From Firmicutes bacterium TM09-10 (GTDB lineage Bacteria > Bacillota > Clostridia > Lachnospirales > Lachnospiraceae), in contig QUKC01000034.1 of NCBI GenBank assembly GCA_003481005.1, forward strand, positions 1 to 14,934: a DNA stretch of 14,934 bases, in the 5' to 3' direction. Numbering within the stretch: position 1 is the stretch's first letter; the number at the start of each line of letters is the position of its first letter. The position numbers and the translations under genes were made by a program. This document shows positions 7,098 through 14,827 of the stretch, one piece after another. Below the pieces are notes generated by a model. It had not been told where the DNA came from, ran no database searches, and saw only the letters and a program-made list of their open reading frames with translations.

Positions 7098-7805
7098 CTA
7101 TAACAATTCTAGCAAATAGCTTTTCATCTTTTTTCGATATTTCTGACTAACAGGTAATACCGTCCCGTCTGTTATTTTCACTGATTCATAATGATAAGCT
7201 GAAATAAACATAGTATTTACAATATAGGATTTATGGATAGCCAAAAATCCTTTTCCAATAACTTGCTTTTCAACTTCTTTCATTCCGCTATAATACTCTA
7301 TTACATCATTTTGAGAATGTATCTCTATCTTTTTTCCTTTACATTCAAAATATTTTATTTCATCAAAATATAATTTATGAATAGTTTTCGCAATGTTAAA
7401 ATAGAAAATCCCTTTATTGATTTCAGTTATTTTTATACACTTTTCTAATGTTTCCAATATTCTTTCCCTAGTAAGCGGCTTTACAAGAAAATCAAATGGT
7501 CTGACCTGAAACAAACTCATTGCATAAGTTTCCTTTGAAGAAATATATATTATACTAATTTTCTCATTTCCCAGCTGCTCTCTAATCTTTTTTCCCACCT
7601 CAACACCATTCATTTCAAAAAGTTGAATATCTAAAAACAAAAGATCTGTCCTATAACCTTTTTCCATGGATTCATATAGTGTCTCACCAGAATAAAATAT
7701 CTCAATTACGGTTTCAATTGCATGGCTATGTGTATAATTCAAAATTATATTTTCTATATCACTACACGTACCTGGTTCATCATCACATATTGTAATGCTT
7801 ATCAT
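7098..7805 (-). CDS. LytTR-family response regulator
   Basis: This 235-residue regulator has a receiver domain (about 1-122) and a LytTR DNA-binding domain (about 138-235). The receiver shows the acidic pocket Asp8/Asp9, phospho-acceptor Asp59 in LLFLDIQL and Lys109 in FLVKPL, all intact. The LytTR part contains YFECKGKKIEIH, a central FLAIHKSYIVN segment and VLPVSQKYRKK at the end, as in AgrA/ComE/VirR relatives. The ATG at 7803-7805 follows GAGGTG by eight bases, and a good sigma-A type promoter lies 50-80 bases upstream. It is co-transcribed with the AgrC-like kinase. Likely targets are the acyltransferase-bceAB operon and/or the RiPP operon, but paired LytTR boxes are not convincing in either promoter region. 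Confidence 0.93.
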   Translation of the reverse strand: MISITICDDEPGTCSDIENIILNYTHSHAIETVIEIFYSGETLYESMEKGYRTDLLFLDIQLFEMNGVEVGKKIREQLGNEKISIIYISSKETYAMSLFQVRPFDFLVKPLTRERILETLEKCIKITEINKGIFYFNIAKTIHKLYFDEIKYFECKGKKIEIHSQNDVIEYYSGMKEVEKQVIGKGFLAIHKSYIVNTMFISAYHYESVKITDGTVLPVSQKYRKKMKSYLLELL

Positions 7806-7857
7806 ATTATTTTCACCTCACTCTGCCTTATTTTGCATATCCTTATATATATTTGTA

Positions 7858-7886
7858 ATTCTAACTTAGTTTTCATAAAATAACAA
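7858..7886 (-). promoter_or_regulatory. Sigma-A type promoter of the LytTR/GHKL operon
   Basis: On the minus strand, TTGTTA (7881-7886) and TAGAAT (7858-7863) are separated by exactly 17 bases. This predicts a transcript start near 7851 and a leader of about 45 bases before the regulator ATG. It lies between the IS1182-type element and the gene, outside the element, so the pair does not rely on the insertion for expression. Confidence 0.7.
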
Positions 7887-7973
7887 ACATGTATTTTTAT
7901 GAATTATGTTTTCCGGCTGTGCATTATTTCAGAATATAAATGATCAAACAAATTTCTAACTAGTGTCTGCTGA

Positions 7974-9612
7974 TCAAACCGTTTCCGGTTCAAAATCAGC
8001 AGGTTGATACCTTAATAGTTGCCTCAGCCAAAGAAGATCAAAAAGTATCTGTGACTGTATCTTGAAAAGATTTGTCACAAACACAGATAACGCGATAGAT
8101 GTAAGTGTTGTGTCGTAGAGCCTAGTATGACACACGTTAATTAACAACCTGTTTCGCTTGTCTAAATTCACATCTGCAGCATTGTCGTCAATCGACGTAA
8201 CCACCGATACGCCTCATTTCTCCGCCTTGCAGAATGGAAACTTATCCTGCGTGAAACATATCGCCAATTGACGTGGATTATACTAGTTCTTATCAAGTCC
8301 ATTCCATAACAGCGTTTGCTTAAGCTGAAGGAGCGCTCTACCTCGATTCAATCGGTGTTATCCTGGTATTCCTGTTTTTTCTCTTTCGCTGATTGCATTG
8401 CAAGACTTGGTCTCCCAAGCTTTGGACCGGATAATCGTATTCCATGAGTTTTACAGAAATTTCTGTTATCTCTGGTTCGATATATCTGATCTGCCAGTAA
8501 ACGTTCCGGGTAATGACCAGTTCGCTCCCTGAAGCGTTCTACTGCTTCAATAAGTACTGTGCTTTCATTATAGGCATCGTAGGATATTTCTCTATTCTGC
8601 CAAGACCATTATCATCAACACTAAGGTCAAACTTTGCACCAAATTCTACCGGGGCTTTTGTTTTTCCTCTGACGATTGGTCTAATCCATGGCTGTGTGAT
8701 ACTGACAATACGGTTTTCTACGCTATGGACTTTGTTCTCGTACATGTACTGCTGCTGTTCATATAGCTTATATATTGTCATCAGAAGTGATATCTCTTTT
8801 GAAGTCGGTGCATAGCCGTCCTCCATATAGTTCTCAAGATACTTGATATCACGTTTGATGTATGCTAACTATTTACGGATGGTTGCCCTAATTTTCTTAG
8901 TGCTGCGTTTCTTTGCTTTTGCAAGTGCAAGGTAATTCTTTCTGGCTTGCTTGCGATACATACGTGGTCTGGAAAATCCATAGATTTTACAAAAACGGAT
9001 GATGATTGTTTCGAGCTTTTCTCTGGCTTCATTAAGCAATAAAAAGTCCTGCGGATATCTGATTTTTGATGGTGCACAGGTTGCGTCTAGAATAAGAGTT
9101 CCTTTGTTTTCAGGTTCTTGCTGCTCTGGTTTGGCTTTCTGCGCATCAGCTCCACCTCCGGATGAAGGATTTGTATGGTCATCATCTTTTTTATCGCTGA
9201 CCTCCTTCTCTTTGAGGGCATCCAGCATATATTCGTTGGCTTCCATGATGACATGCATTTTCAGACGTTTGCGGAATAAGACCAACGTACTTGAATCAAT
9301 CGGAGTTTCTTCCTGATAACCTAGAAGCTCGATGAAATACTGATAATACGGATTTTCAGTCAACTGTTCAACCAGTTCTCTATCAGAATACTGATATTTG
9401 GTATGAATGATCAAAGAACCCTGGGCAAGGCGTAATGGTTTTGCCACACGCCCATTCTTTCCTTTGAACAGACGGGAGTATTTCTTTTCAAATATTTCCC
9501 ATGGAATTGCATCTTTCATTTTTATCCATCTGTTTTCTGGGTTCATGTGAAGTCCTATTGGCTGGTTAAATTTTAGAAAGTTGCTCTGTGTATTGTCAGT
9601 ACATTTATACAT
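7974..9612 (-). pseudogene. IS1182-type transposase, broken by four lesions
   Basis: This is the DDE transposase of the surrounding element, about 493 residues before damage. The N-terminal DUF772 region is clear (PLRLAQGSLIIHTKYQYSDR, NPYYQYFIELLGYQE, TLVLFRKRL). Catalytic-type motifs ILDATCAPS, LLADQIYRTRDNR and IEVERSFSLSK all survive. Lesions in order of translation are: an in-frame TAG at 8869-8871 where relatives have Gln (IRKQ expected); a one-base deletion in the run at 8587-8589, after which ISYDAYNES reads in the next frame; an in-frame TGA at 8348-8350 where Arg is expected (NTDRIEVER); and a 157-bp MITE after LIRT at 8126-8282. Past the MITE the frame resumes to PADFEPETV and a stop at 7974-7976. 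Both nonsense codons fit C-to-T changes. The start is the ATG at 9610-9612. Confidence 0.9.
8126..8282. mobile_element. 157-bp MITE, copy 2, inside the IS1182-type transposase
   Basis: It differs from the copy at 2138-2294 at 5 of 157 positions and is in the same orientation. It is flanked by CTAG at 8122-8125 and 8283-8286. Removing the element plus one CTAG rejoins the transposase frame as ATA AGA ACT AGG CTC TAC, giving IRTRLY. This shows directly that it inserted at CTAG and duplicated up to four bases. The ends TATGAC and TATAAT are imperfect inverted repeats. Confidence 0.9.
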
Positions 9613-9827
9613 TGATTTTCACTCCTTTAATAATACTTTTCTAAAGAAAACTGCACGAAAAAAGATTTGGAATCTTATAAAACCATGCACTTTATTATAG
9701 CATTTTCAAGTGAGAAACGCAGTAAAATCAATGCTTTCAAGCTGATTTTCTTTTAATCAGCAGACACTAACTAATATTATTGATATTGTCATATTACTTC
9801 TCATCTGGCTAATGATGAAACTCTCGC

Positions 9828-10994
9828 TCATACGAATCTAATGCCATTTAATAATTTTTTTATATAATTATTTATTTCAAGTCCAGATAAATTTAACAAT
9901 TTATTTATAAGTTTTCTCTCGTCATCAATAAGCATTATTTTCTCACTTCCTATTACTTCATCAATACATTCTTTAAGAAAATCCTCCTTATTCAGGAATA
10001 TATGCTCGTTGCATTTATATTTTTCATATTGGTCTTTTATTTTATTCATTTGTTTCTCAGTAACATCAATGTCTAAAAGTCCTAATTTTATTTGTGAGAT
10101 TTTGCATGTAGCATCTCTTAAAACAATCCTAATCTTTAAGATTCTATTCTGCTGATAAAATTTTTTCAATGAACATGTTATACCACTTATATTATACTTT
10201 CTTGAATAACATTCATATAGATTAATTCTTAATATATCAAGGAAAAAATCATAGCCTAACTTAATTTCACTTGGTAACCATAAATCAAGATTAACATTTT
10301 TATATAATACTACTGCATTTCCATCTTTTCTTGGTTCCATTTGAATAATACATTTATCAGATCTCAATAAATTTAAGTATAGCATATCATTGTTTTGGAA
10401 TGCTATACTCCTCACTCTTTTCTTTACTAATTCTATATATTCAACAGGATCTAATGATGACACTATACAGATTGACATATTGCTCTTTAGATATCTTTTC
10501 AAATAGAAATTATTTATTTTTTCTAAATTCAACATTCTTACATCAGACATTTTTCCAACTGGTAATTTTTCAAGGAATAAATCATTACTATACAATTCTC
10601 TACATATTTCTGCACTTTTTTGTTCTGCATGTTCGATTTCAATACTTACATCTGAAATTGCTTCATCAACATAGTCCTGAGTTATGTATACCCCTGACAT
10701 TATATTTCCAATAACTTGTATCGCCTTTTTATAATTTTTCAATTTACAATGTATAATATATACTGTTTCAAAATAATTGGTATAACCGTGACCATAGAAT
10801 GTAGTATCTGGATTGTGCTTATCCCATAATAAATTAATATGTTCCATGCAATGTGCTATTCCAGATTGTCCCCTTACTTCCTTTATTGATCCCGTTTGAA
10901 CAACTAAAGCAATTTGAAAATCAGAACTATTTGTCTGACGACAACAACAGTTCACATTATCATTTAATTTTTCTCTGTAGATTATGTCTTTCAT
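9828..10994 (-). CDS. M16-family zinc peptidase, likely leader peptidase
   Basis: This 388-residue protein has the inverted zinc motif HCMEH (His48, Glu51, His52) of M16 peptidases, inside a typical GQSGIAHCMEHINL context. The likely third ligand is Glu119 or Glu121 in VSIEIEHAE, at the position of the conserved EE pair in M16 proteins. Length suits a two-lobed M16B-type protein; the C-terminal lobe (about 200-388) is poorly conserved. There is no signal peptide, so it is cytoplasmic. M16-like enzymes occur in RiPP clusters (AlbF for subtilosin, PqqF for PQQ), where they trim precursor peptides. The exporter here has no C39 protease, so this enzyme is the only visible candidate for removing the leader. 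Its ATG overlaps the exporter TGA in ATGA, so the two are coupled. Codon use is as AT-rich as in its neighbours. Confidence 0.85.
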   Translation of the reverse strand: MKDIIYREKLNDNVNCCCRQTNSSDFQIALVVQTGSIKEVRGQSGIAHCMEHINLLWDKHNPDTTFYGHGYTNYFETVYIIHCKLKNYKKAIQVIGNIMSGVYITQDYVDEAISDVSIEIEHAEQKSAEICRELYSNDLFLEKLPVGKMSDVRMLNLEKINNFYLKRYLKSNMSICIVSSLDPVEYIELVKKRVRSIAFQNNDMLYLNLLRSDKCIIQMEPRKDGNAVVLYKNVNLDLWLPSEIKLGYDFFLDILRINLYECYSRKYNISGITCSLKKFYQQNRILKIRIVLRDATCKISQIKLGLLDIDVTEKQMNKIKDQYEKYKCNEHIFLNKEDFLKECIDEVIGSEKIMLIDDERKLINKLLNLSGLEINNYIKKLLNGIRFV

Positions 10995-12784
10995 AGATTA
11001 TCCTCATATGCTTCTGCCTGCATATTATACAATGATGCATACACCTTATTTTTCTTCATAAGTTCCTCATGGGTTCCCTTCTCTACAAGACAGTGATTCT
11101 CTAGTACAAATATGGTATTGACTAATTTTACTGTAGATAGCCTATGCGATATAAGTATGCATGTTCGATCATTAATAAGCATTTTTATCTTATTATACAA
11201 TTCATATTCGGTTCTTGCATCCACTGAAGCTGTTGGCTCATCTAATACCAATATTGGAAAGTCTTCCATAAATACTCGGCTAATTGCTATTTTTTGCCAT
11301 TGCCCAAGCGAAAGCTGTGTCGATTCTTCCCAACCTTTTTTTAGATTTGTTTCAAAGCCGTTTTTCAATTTAGACACAAATTCATAAGCACCACTTTTCT
11401 TTGCTGCATCTTTTATGCATTCAGAATCGAATCCTTTTTCAACACAGCCAAATCCAATGTTATGATTAACATCAAATGGATACTGAATAAATTCCTGAAA
11501 CACCGCACCAATATTTTTCCAATATTCTTCAACAGCAAATTTATTAATATCAACTCCATCAATTGTTATCCTCCCGCTCGTCGGTCTATATAAATTCAGA
11601 AGCAATTTTACAATTGTTGTTTTTCCAGCCCCATTAATTCCCACAAATGCATAAGATTTACCTCTTTCAATAGTCAGATTAATATCTTCCAAAATATATG
11701 GTTCATTTGGACCATATTTAAAATAAACATGACTAAATTCTATTATTTTAAATTTATTATTGAATTTTAAACCAGTCTTAGATTTTTGAACCGGTAATCT
11801 CAAAAAATCATTTAGATCTTTTATATATAAGCCATTTTCATATAATTTTATGATAGACTTAAACATTGATGATATACAATTATGGAAATTATCTATTGCA
11901 TTAATAAAAAGAGATAAATCTCCAATCGACATTTTCTTGTAAACTACCTGTATAACAACATAAAATTTTAATAAATACAAAACTGCTATTTGTAAAGTTT
12001 CCGACAAATTTACATCCATAACATATTTCTTTTTTACTATTTTATTTTGACAAATAAATTTATCACATAACTTAGTTGCATATTCTTCAAAGAATTTACC
12101 AAGTCTATATATCTTCAATTCCTTTACATTTTCATAATTAACAAGAATATTTTTTATTTCTGTAATCTTTCTTAAATCCTCAATTCTAGAATTAAAAATT
12201 TTATATTGCTTTTTTGACATTTTATAGCTTATTAAGGCAGATGGCACACTTATCATCAAACAAAAAATTATTATCCACCCATTCAGTAATAAAAGTACGC
12301 TTACAATTCCTACTAATGTCACAAAATTACGCACAAAATTCATTGTCATGCTTAAAATATTTATTAATCGTTGTGTGGACTCAGTATTAACTTTTTGAAT
12401 TATATCATAATTCTTTTTTTCATCAAAATATGACATTTCCAGCTTTGATGTTTTATTTATAGTTAAACCTGTCAAAAATTTATTTATGTAATCAACTTCC
12501 ATTTCCTCAAAATACGATTCTATATGTATAATTAAATTGTCAACAATCCCTACACAAAAATGTATAATCAGAATCAAAACTGGCATAAAAATTTTCTTTG
12601 AACTTATTGATACCACAACACTATCAATAAAATATTTCCAAATCAAAATTTCAACCGGTATCATTAAGCCGCTAATAATATTTGTAAAAATCAAAAAAAA
12701 CGTATTCTTCTTAGAACTTTTTAATAAGAGTTCTATAATGCTTTTTACTTCTATTCCAAAGTTCTTTAATTTTTTTTTCATCAC
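10991..12784 (-). CDS. ABC exporter (fused membrane and ATPase domains) for the modified peptide
   Basis: This 597-residue half-transporter has about six helices (residues 28-320) and a C-terminal ATPase. Motifs are Walker A GINGAGKTT (382-390), Q-loop Q430, signature LSLGQ (491-495), Walker B ILVLDE (511-516) and H-loop His547. It works as a homodimer in the membrane. It has no N-terminal C39 peptidase domain, unlike double-glycine leader exporters, so cleavage needs another enzyme. It lies downstream of the precursor gene, behind a hairpin terminator, and is coupled to the M16 gene by an ATGA overlap. The start is either GTG (12782-12784) or ATG (12779-12781); the AAAGGA site sits at 6 or 9 bases from them, so both are possible. 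The most likely cargo is the Cys-rich peptide; a role in immunity is the alternative. Confidence 0.9.
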   Translation of the reverse strand: MMKKKLKNFGIEVKSIIELLLKSSKKNTFFLIFTNIISGLMIPVEILIWKYFIDSVVVSISSKKIFMPVLILIIHFCVGIVDNLIIHIESYFEEMEVDYINKFLTGLTINKTSKLEMSYFDEKKNYDIIQKVNTESTQRLINILSMTMNFVRNFVTLVGIVSVLLLLNGWIIIFCLMISVPSALISYKMSKKQYKIFNSRIEDLRKITEIKNILVNYENVKELKIYRLGKFFEEYATKLCDKFICQNKIVKKKYVMDVNLSETLQIAVLYLLKFYVVIQVVYKKMSIGDLSLFINAIDNFHNCISSMFKSIIKLYENGLYIKDLNDFLRLPVQKSKTGLKFNNKFKIIEFSHVYFKYGPNEPYILEDINLTIERGKSYAFVGINGAGKTTIVKLLLNLYRPTSGRITIDGVDINKFAVEEYWKNIGAVFQEFIQYPFDVNHNIGFGCVEKGFDSECIKDAAKKSGAYEFVSKLKNGFETNLKKGWEESTQLSLGQWQKIAISRVFMEDFPILVLDEPTASVDARTEYELYNKIKMLINDRTCILISHRLSTVKLVNTIFVLENHCLVEKGTHEELMKKNKVYASLYNMQAEAYEDNL

Positions 12785-12847
12785 ACTTTTTCCTTTCCAA
12801 TATATAGCATTCCTATATTTTCTAAATTAACGGCTTATTCTAACAAA

Positions 12848-12874
12848 ATATCTCTGGGTATGCCCCAGAGATAT
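12848..12874 (-). terminator. Hairpin between precursor and exporter genes
   Basis: ATATCTCTGGG (12848-12858) and CCCAGAGATAT (12864-12874) form a perfect 11-bp stem with a 5-base loop. On the minus strand TTTTGTTA follows, a short U-tract. It sits 32 bases past the precursor stop and 64 bases before the exporter start. A leaky terminator here would keep precursor mRNA much more abundant than exporter/peptidase mRNA, a common RiPP arrangement. It could also protect the 3' end of the precursor transcript. Confidence 0.75.
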
Positions 12875-12905
12875 CTCATTCTTGTTTTGCGTTGTTTGTC
12901 TGCAA

Positions 12906-13094
12906 TTAATTCTTTGCATTATTGGAAAATCTGATCAACTGATCATCATCTCCTGTGCAAAAGCAGCCACAACCTGAATCTGTCTTAACCGTATTCATAA
13001 AAACGAATCCACATGTACAACCACTTCTTGTGTCGTAATTAGCTTCTGTGTTAAGACTTGTTGCTTCTCTTCCTACTGGATTAACTAATTTCAT
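12906..13094 (-). CDS. Cys-rich RiPP precursor peptide
   Basis: This 62-residue peptide lies just downstream of the radical SAM maturase. A leader-like N-terminus (MKLVNPVGREATSLNTEANY, to about residue 23) precedes a Gly/Cys-rich core with Cys26, Cys28, Cys42, Cys44 and Cys46, as GCTCG and GCGCFC. A polar tail DDDQLIRFSNNAKN ends it. There is no double-Gly leader and no signal peptide. The ribosome site GGGAGG lies seven to eight bases before the ATG (13092-13094), among the strongest in the window. Length and the two separated Cys clusters recall ruminococcin C sactipeptides (63 residues with CxC and CxxxC, from memory), but here the second cluster is CxCxC and the total of five is odd. Thioether links to non-Cys residues (sactipeptide or ranthipeptide type) are the expected modification. 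I cannot assign it to a named family. Confidence 0.85.
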   Translation of the reverse strand: MKLVNPVGREATSLNTEANYDTRSGCTCGFVFMNTVKTDSGCGCFCTGDDDQLIRFSNNAKN

Positions 13095-13107
13095 AGTATT
13101 TTCCTCC

Positions 13108-13142
13108 CTTCGTTAAAATTTATCAAAACTCATAATGAGTTG
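13108..13142 (-). promoter_or_regulatory. Imperfect dyad between maturase and precursor genes
   Basis: The 53-bp gap holds AACTCATTATGAGTT, a 15-bp perfect palindrome around one base, extended by flanking TATCA and TGATA. It lies immediately after the maturase stop and before the precursor ribosome site. It could be an operator, an mRNA-processing hairpin that lets precursor RNA accumulate, or the site of a second promoter. No clear -35/-10 pair was found. Confidence 0.4.
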
Positions 13143-13147
13143 ATAGC

Positions 13148-14710
13148 TTATTCCATTTTTATATCATTTAAAAATTTCAGACTATCTGGCTGATTTTCAA
13201 GTGTTTCATGATAATGCTCTAATCTCCTTTGGCAGGCATTCCGTTCTGAAATGCAACTAGCTTCCTTTCTTTTTATATCAACTCCTGTTTCATCAAAACA
13301 TGTGTTATAACAAAGCGAACAAATATTTTTTGCCCAACATTTTGCGCATAGTGGAGCCACTTTCTCCCCATATTCTTTTATGTATTTTTCATATATGTCA
13401 TGTTTTGATATACCATCATTAACATTTCCAATATAAGGTGAATTACCTATTCTTTCACATATTTTGAAATTACCATCTACTGTACAGTATAGTCGGCGCA
13501 TACCTGGCATACAGCAACCATGCATTGGCATAAAATCCAAAGGCTCCTTTGTAAGCCAGCGTTTTTGAATGCGCAGATATTCGTTTTGTATAAAATCTCC
13601 AAGTGTCTCGCTTTTTTCTTTTGTCAATTCTGTATGACGAATTTGTTCAAAGCACCATTCTCCTATAGGATCGATTGCTTCATTTGACTGGCAAAAGAAT
13701 TCTGCACTTGTCATCTCTTTTATTTTTTTGTAATCGCCTAAATCCTTGTCATCTAAGCTGTCTGGACTCACATACGATATTCTCCTAACAGTTTTCTTAG
13801 GAAACCATTCTAACGAATCAAAAAAGTTTTTCATTCGGTCCATTTTTTCCATATTATATGGCGGACATACAACTGAATTTATAGATATACACTGTTCTGC
13901 TCTATCCCCAAAAGCTACCATTAACTTCTTTAATCCACTTATTGTCGCTTCAAAACTACCCGTCCCATCAGTTTTTATCCTAAATTTATTATGTATATCC
14001 ATTGGACCATCTAAACTAACCATAATACTGCAATCTTCAAGTTCAGCTAGATAAGTTGCTATTTCATCTGTTACAAGTGTTGCATTTGTAGTCATTGAAT
14101 ATGTAATTTTCTTATTTGACATTATTTTTTGTGCATAATCTATACAATCCTTAATCAAAGGAAATCTTAATAATGGTTCTCCACCATAAAATCCTAATGA
14201 TAATTTTTCCTGACTATGCAATGCTGTATAGTCTAACATTTTTTTTGCTATTTCCCATGTCATATTTTTAGCGGAAAAATTTCTGTTTTTCTCGTATGCA
14301 TCATTATATATACAATATTTACATCTTAAATTGCATTGTTCCGTTACCTCTAAAATAACCTGACGAATACCATTTTCTATACAATTGTCAATATCTTCTT
14401 TTCTTGGAAATTCAAACAAAGAAATCCCCCGGTCTTGTAACATATTCTCATTTTTGTATAACTGGAAAATATTTTCTATTGCCTCTAGATATTGAGGTTC
14501 TTCTAGCATTTCAACTACCTTATTGTAATTGTTATTATCAATAAGAGTGTTCAGCAATTCATACTCTTCTTGCTCACATTCACATACTTTACCCGTCCCA
14601 GTATCATAAAAGTACTTTTTTTCTTTAGTTTTAAAGCATTTTCCAAAACGTGCATATTCCTTGCTATTATTGATTTCTTCTAAAAATCGAACTGCATCAT
14701 CTTTAATCAT
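13148..14710 (-). CDS. Radical SAM/SPASM RiPP maturase (thioether-forming type)
   Basis: This enzyme of about 520 residues uses a [4Fe-4S] cluster and S-adenosylmethionine to make radical-based crosslinks in a peptide. The radical SAM motif CNLRCKYC gives Cys126, Cys130 and Cys133, and GGEP follows at 176-179. A C-terminal SPASM domain has many cysteines (399, 400, 409, 418, 455, 458, 464, 467, 471, 486), including GNFKIC and CAKCWAKNICSLC, for auxiliary clusters. The N-terminal 115 residues contain a TGKVCECEQEEYELL stretch reminiscent of PqqD-like RiPP recognition domains. It resembles the clostridial Cys-rich peptide maturases (CcpM type). I chose ATG at 14708-14710, with GGAG six to seven bases upstream; a TTG at 14722 would abut its ribosome site and add four residues. 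It is the first gene of the cluster, upstream of the precursor. Confidence 0.93.
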   Translation of the reverse strand: MIKDDAVRFLEEINNSKEYARFGKCFKTKEKKYFYDTGTGKVCECEQEEYELLNTLIDNNNYNKVVEMLEEPQYLEAIENIFQLYKNENMLQDRGISLFEFPRKEDIDNCIENGIRQVILEVTEQCNLRCKYCIYNDAYEKNRNFSAKNMTWEIAKKMLDYTALHSQEKLSLGFYGGEPLLRFPLIKDCIDYAQKIMSNKKITYSMTTNATLVTDEIATYLAELEDCSIMVSLDGPMDIHNKFRIKTDGTGSFEATISGLKKLMVAFGDRAEQCISINSVVCPPYNMEKMDRMKNFFDSLEWFPKKTVRRISYVSPDSLDDKDLGDYKKIKEMTSAEFFCQSNEAIDPIGEWCFEQIRHTELTKEKSETLGDFIQNEYLRIQKRWLTKEPLDFMPMHGCCMPGMRRLYCTVDGNFKICERIGNSPYIGNVNDGISKHDIYEKYIKEYGEKVAPLCAKCWAKNICSLCYNTCFDETGVDIKRKEASCISERNACQRRLEHYHETLENQPDSLKFLNDIKME

Positions 14711-14771
14711 TTTTCTCTCCAATCCTCATTTTTTCTTTATCCGCAATATTGTAATAAGAAATTATGAATTG

Positions 14772-14808
14772 ATTATAGTCTTGAAAAACACATTTTAATA
14801 TACAATGT
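14772..14808 (-). promoter_or_regulatory. Probable promoter and operator-like dyad of the RiPP operon
   Basis: A perfect TATAAT (-10) lies at 14772-14777 on the minus strand, predicting a leader of about 55 bases before the maturase ATG. Seventeen bases upstream is only TATTAA, a poor -35. That position falls in an imperfect 19-bp dyad, ACATT-N9-AATGT (14790-14808). A strong -10 with a weak -35 covered by a dyad suggests an activated or repressed promoter. The regulator is not identifiable. Confidence 0.5.
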
Positions 14809-14827
14809 AATTTTTCCTAATCTCCTC

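Larger units (their letters stand above)
7962..9768 (-). mobile_element. IS1182-type insertion sequence, decayed, with nested MITE
   Basis: Left end AGTGTCTGCTGATCAAA and right end TTTAATCAGCAGACACT are inverted repeats with one mismatch. The flanks repeat AACT (7958-7961 and 9769-9772); because the ends are symmetrical, the duplication could also be read as the 6-base TAACTA. Without the 161 bp of MITE plus duplicated CTAG, the element is about 1.65 kb with one roughly 493-codon transposase gene, which fits IS1182 (DUF772 N-terminus) better than the shorter IS5 group. It inserted 55 bp past the M16 peptidase stop, splitting the biosynthetic genes from the regulator/immunity genes without hitting a gene. 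Confidence 0.85.

Noticed and set aside
7974..8204. A 76-codon frame starting MVTSIDDNAADV
   Set aside because: Its first part reads through the MITE and its last part is the C-terminal tail of the broken IS1182-type transposase, so it is not an independent gene.
8539..8826. A 95-codon frame starting MEDGYAPTSKEI
   Set aside because: It is the transposase continuing in the same frame after the TAG at 8869-8871, until the one-base deletion near 8588; it belongs to the pseudogene.
9773..9827. Possible terminator after the M16 peptidase
   Set aside because: Only a weak TTCATC/GATGA pairing without a U-tract is visible.
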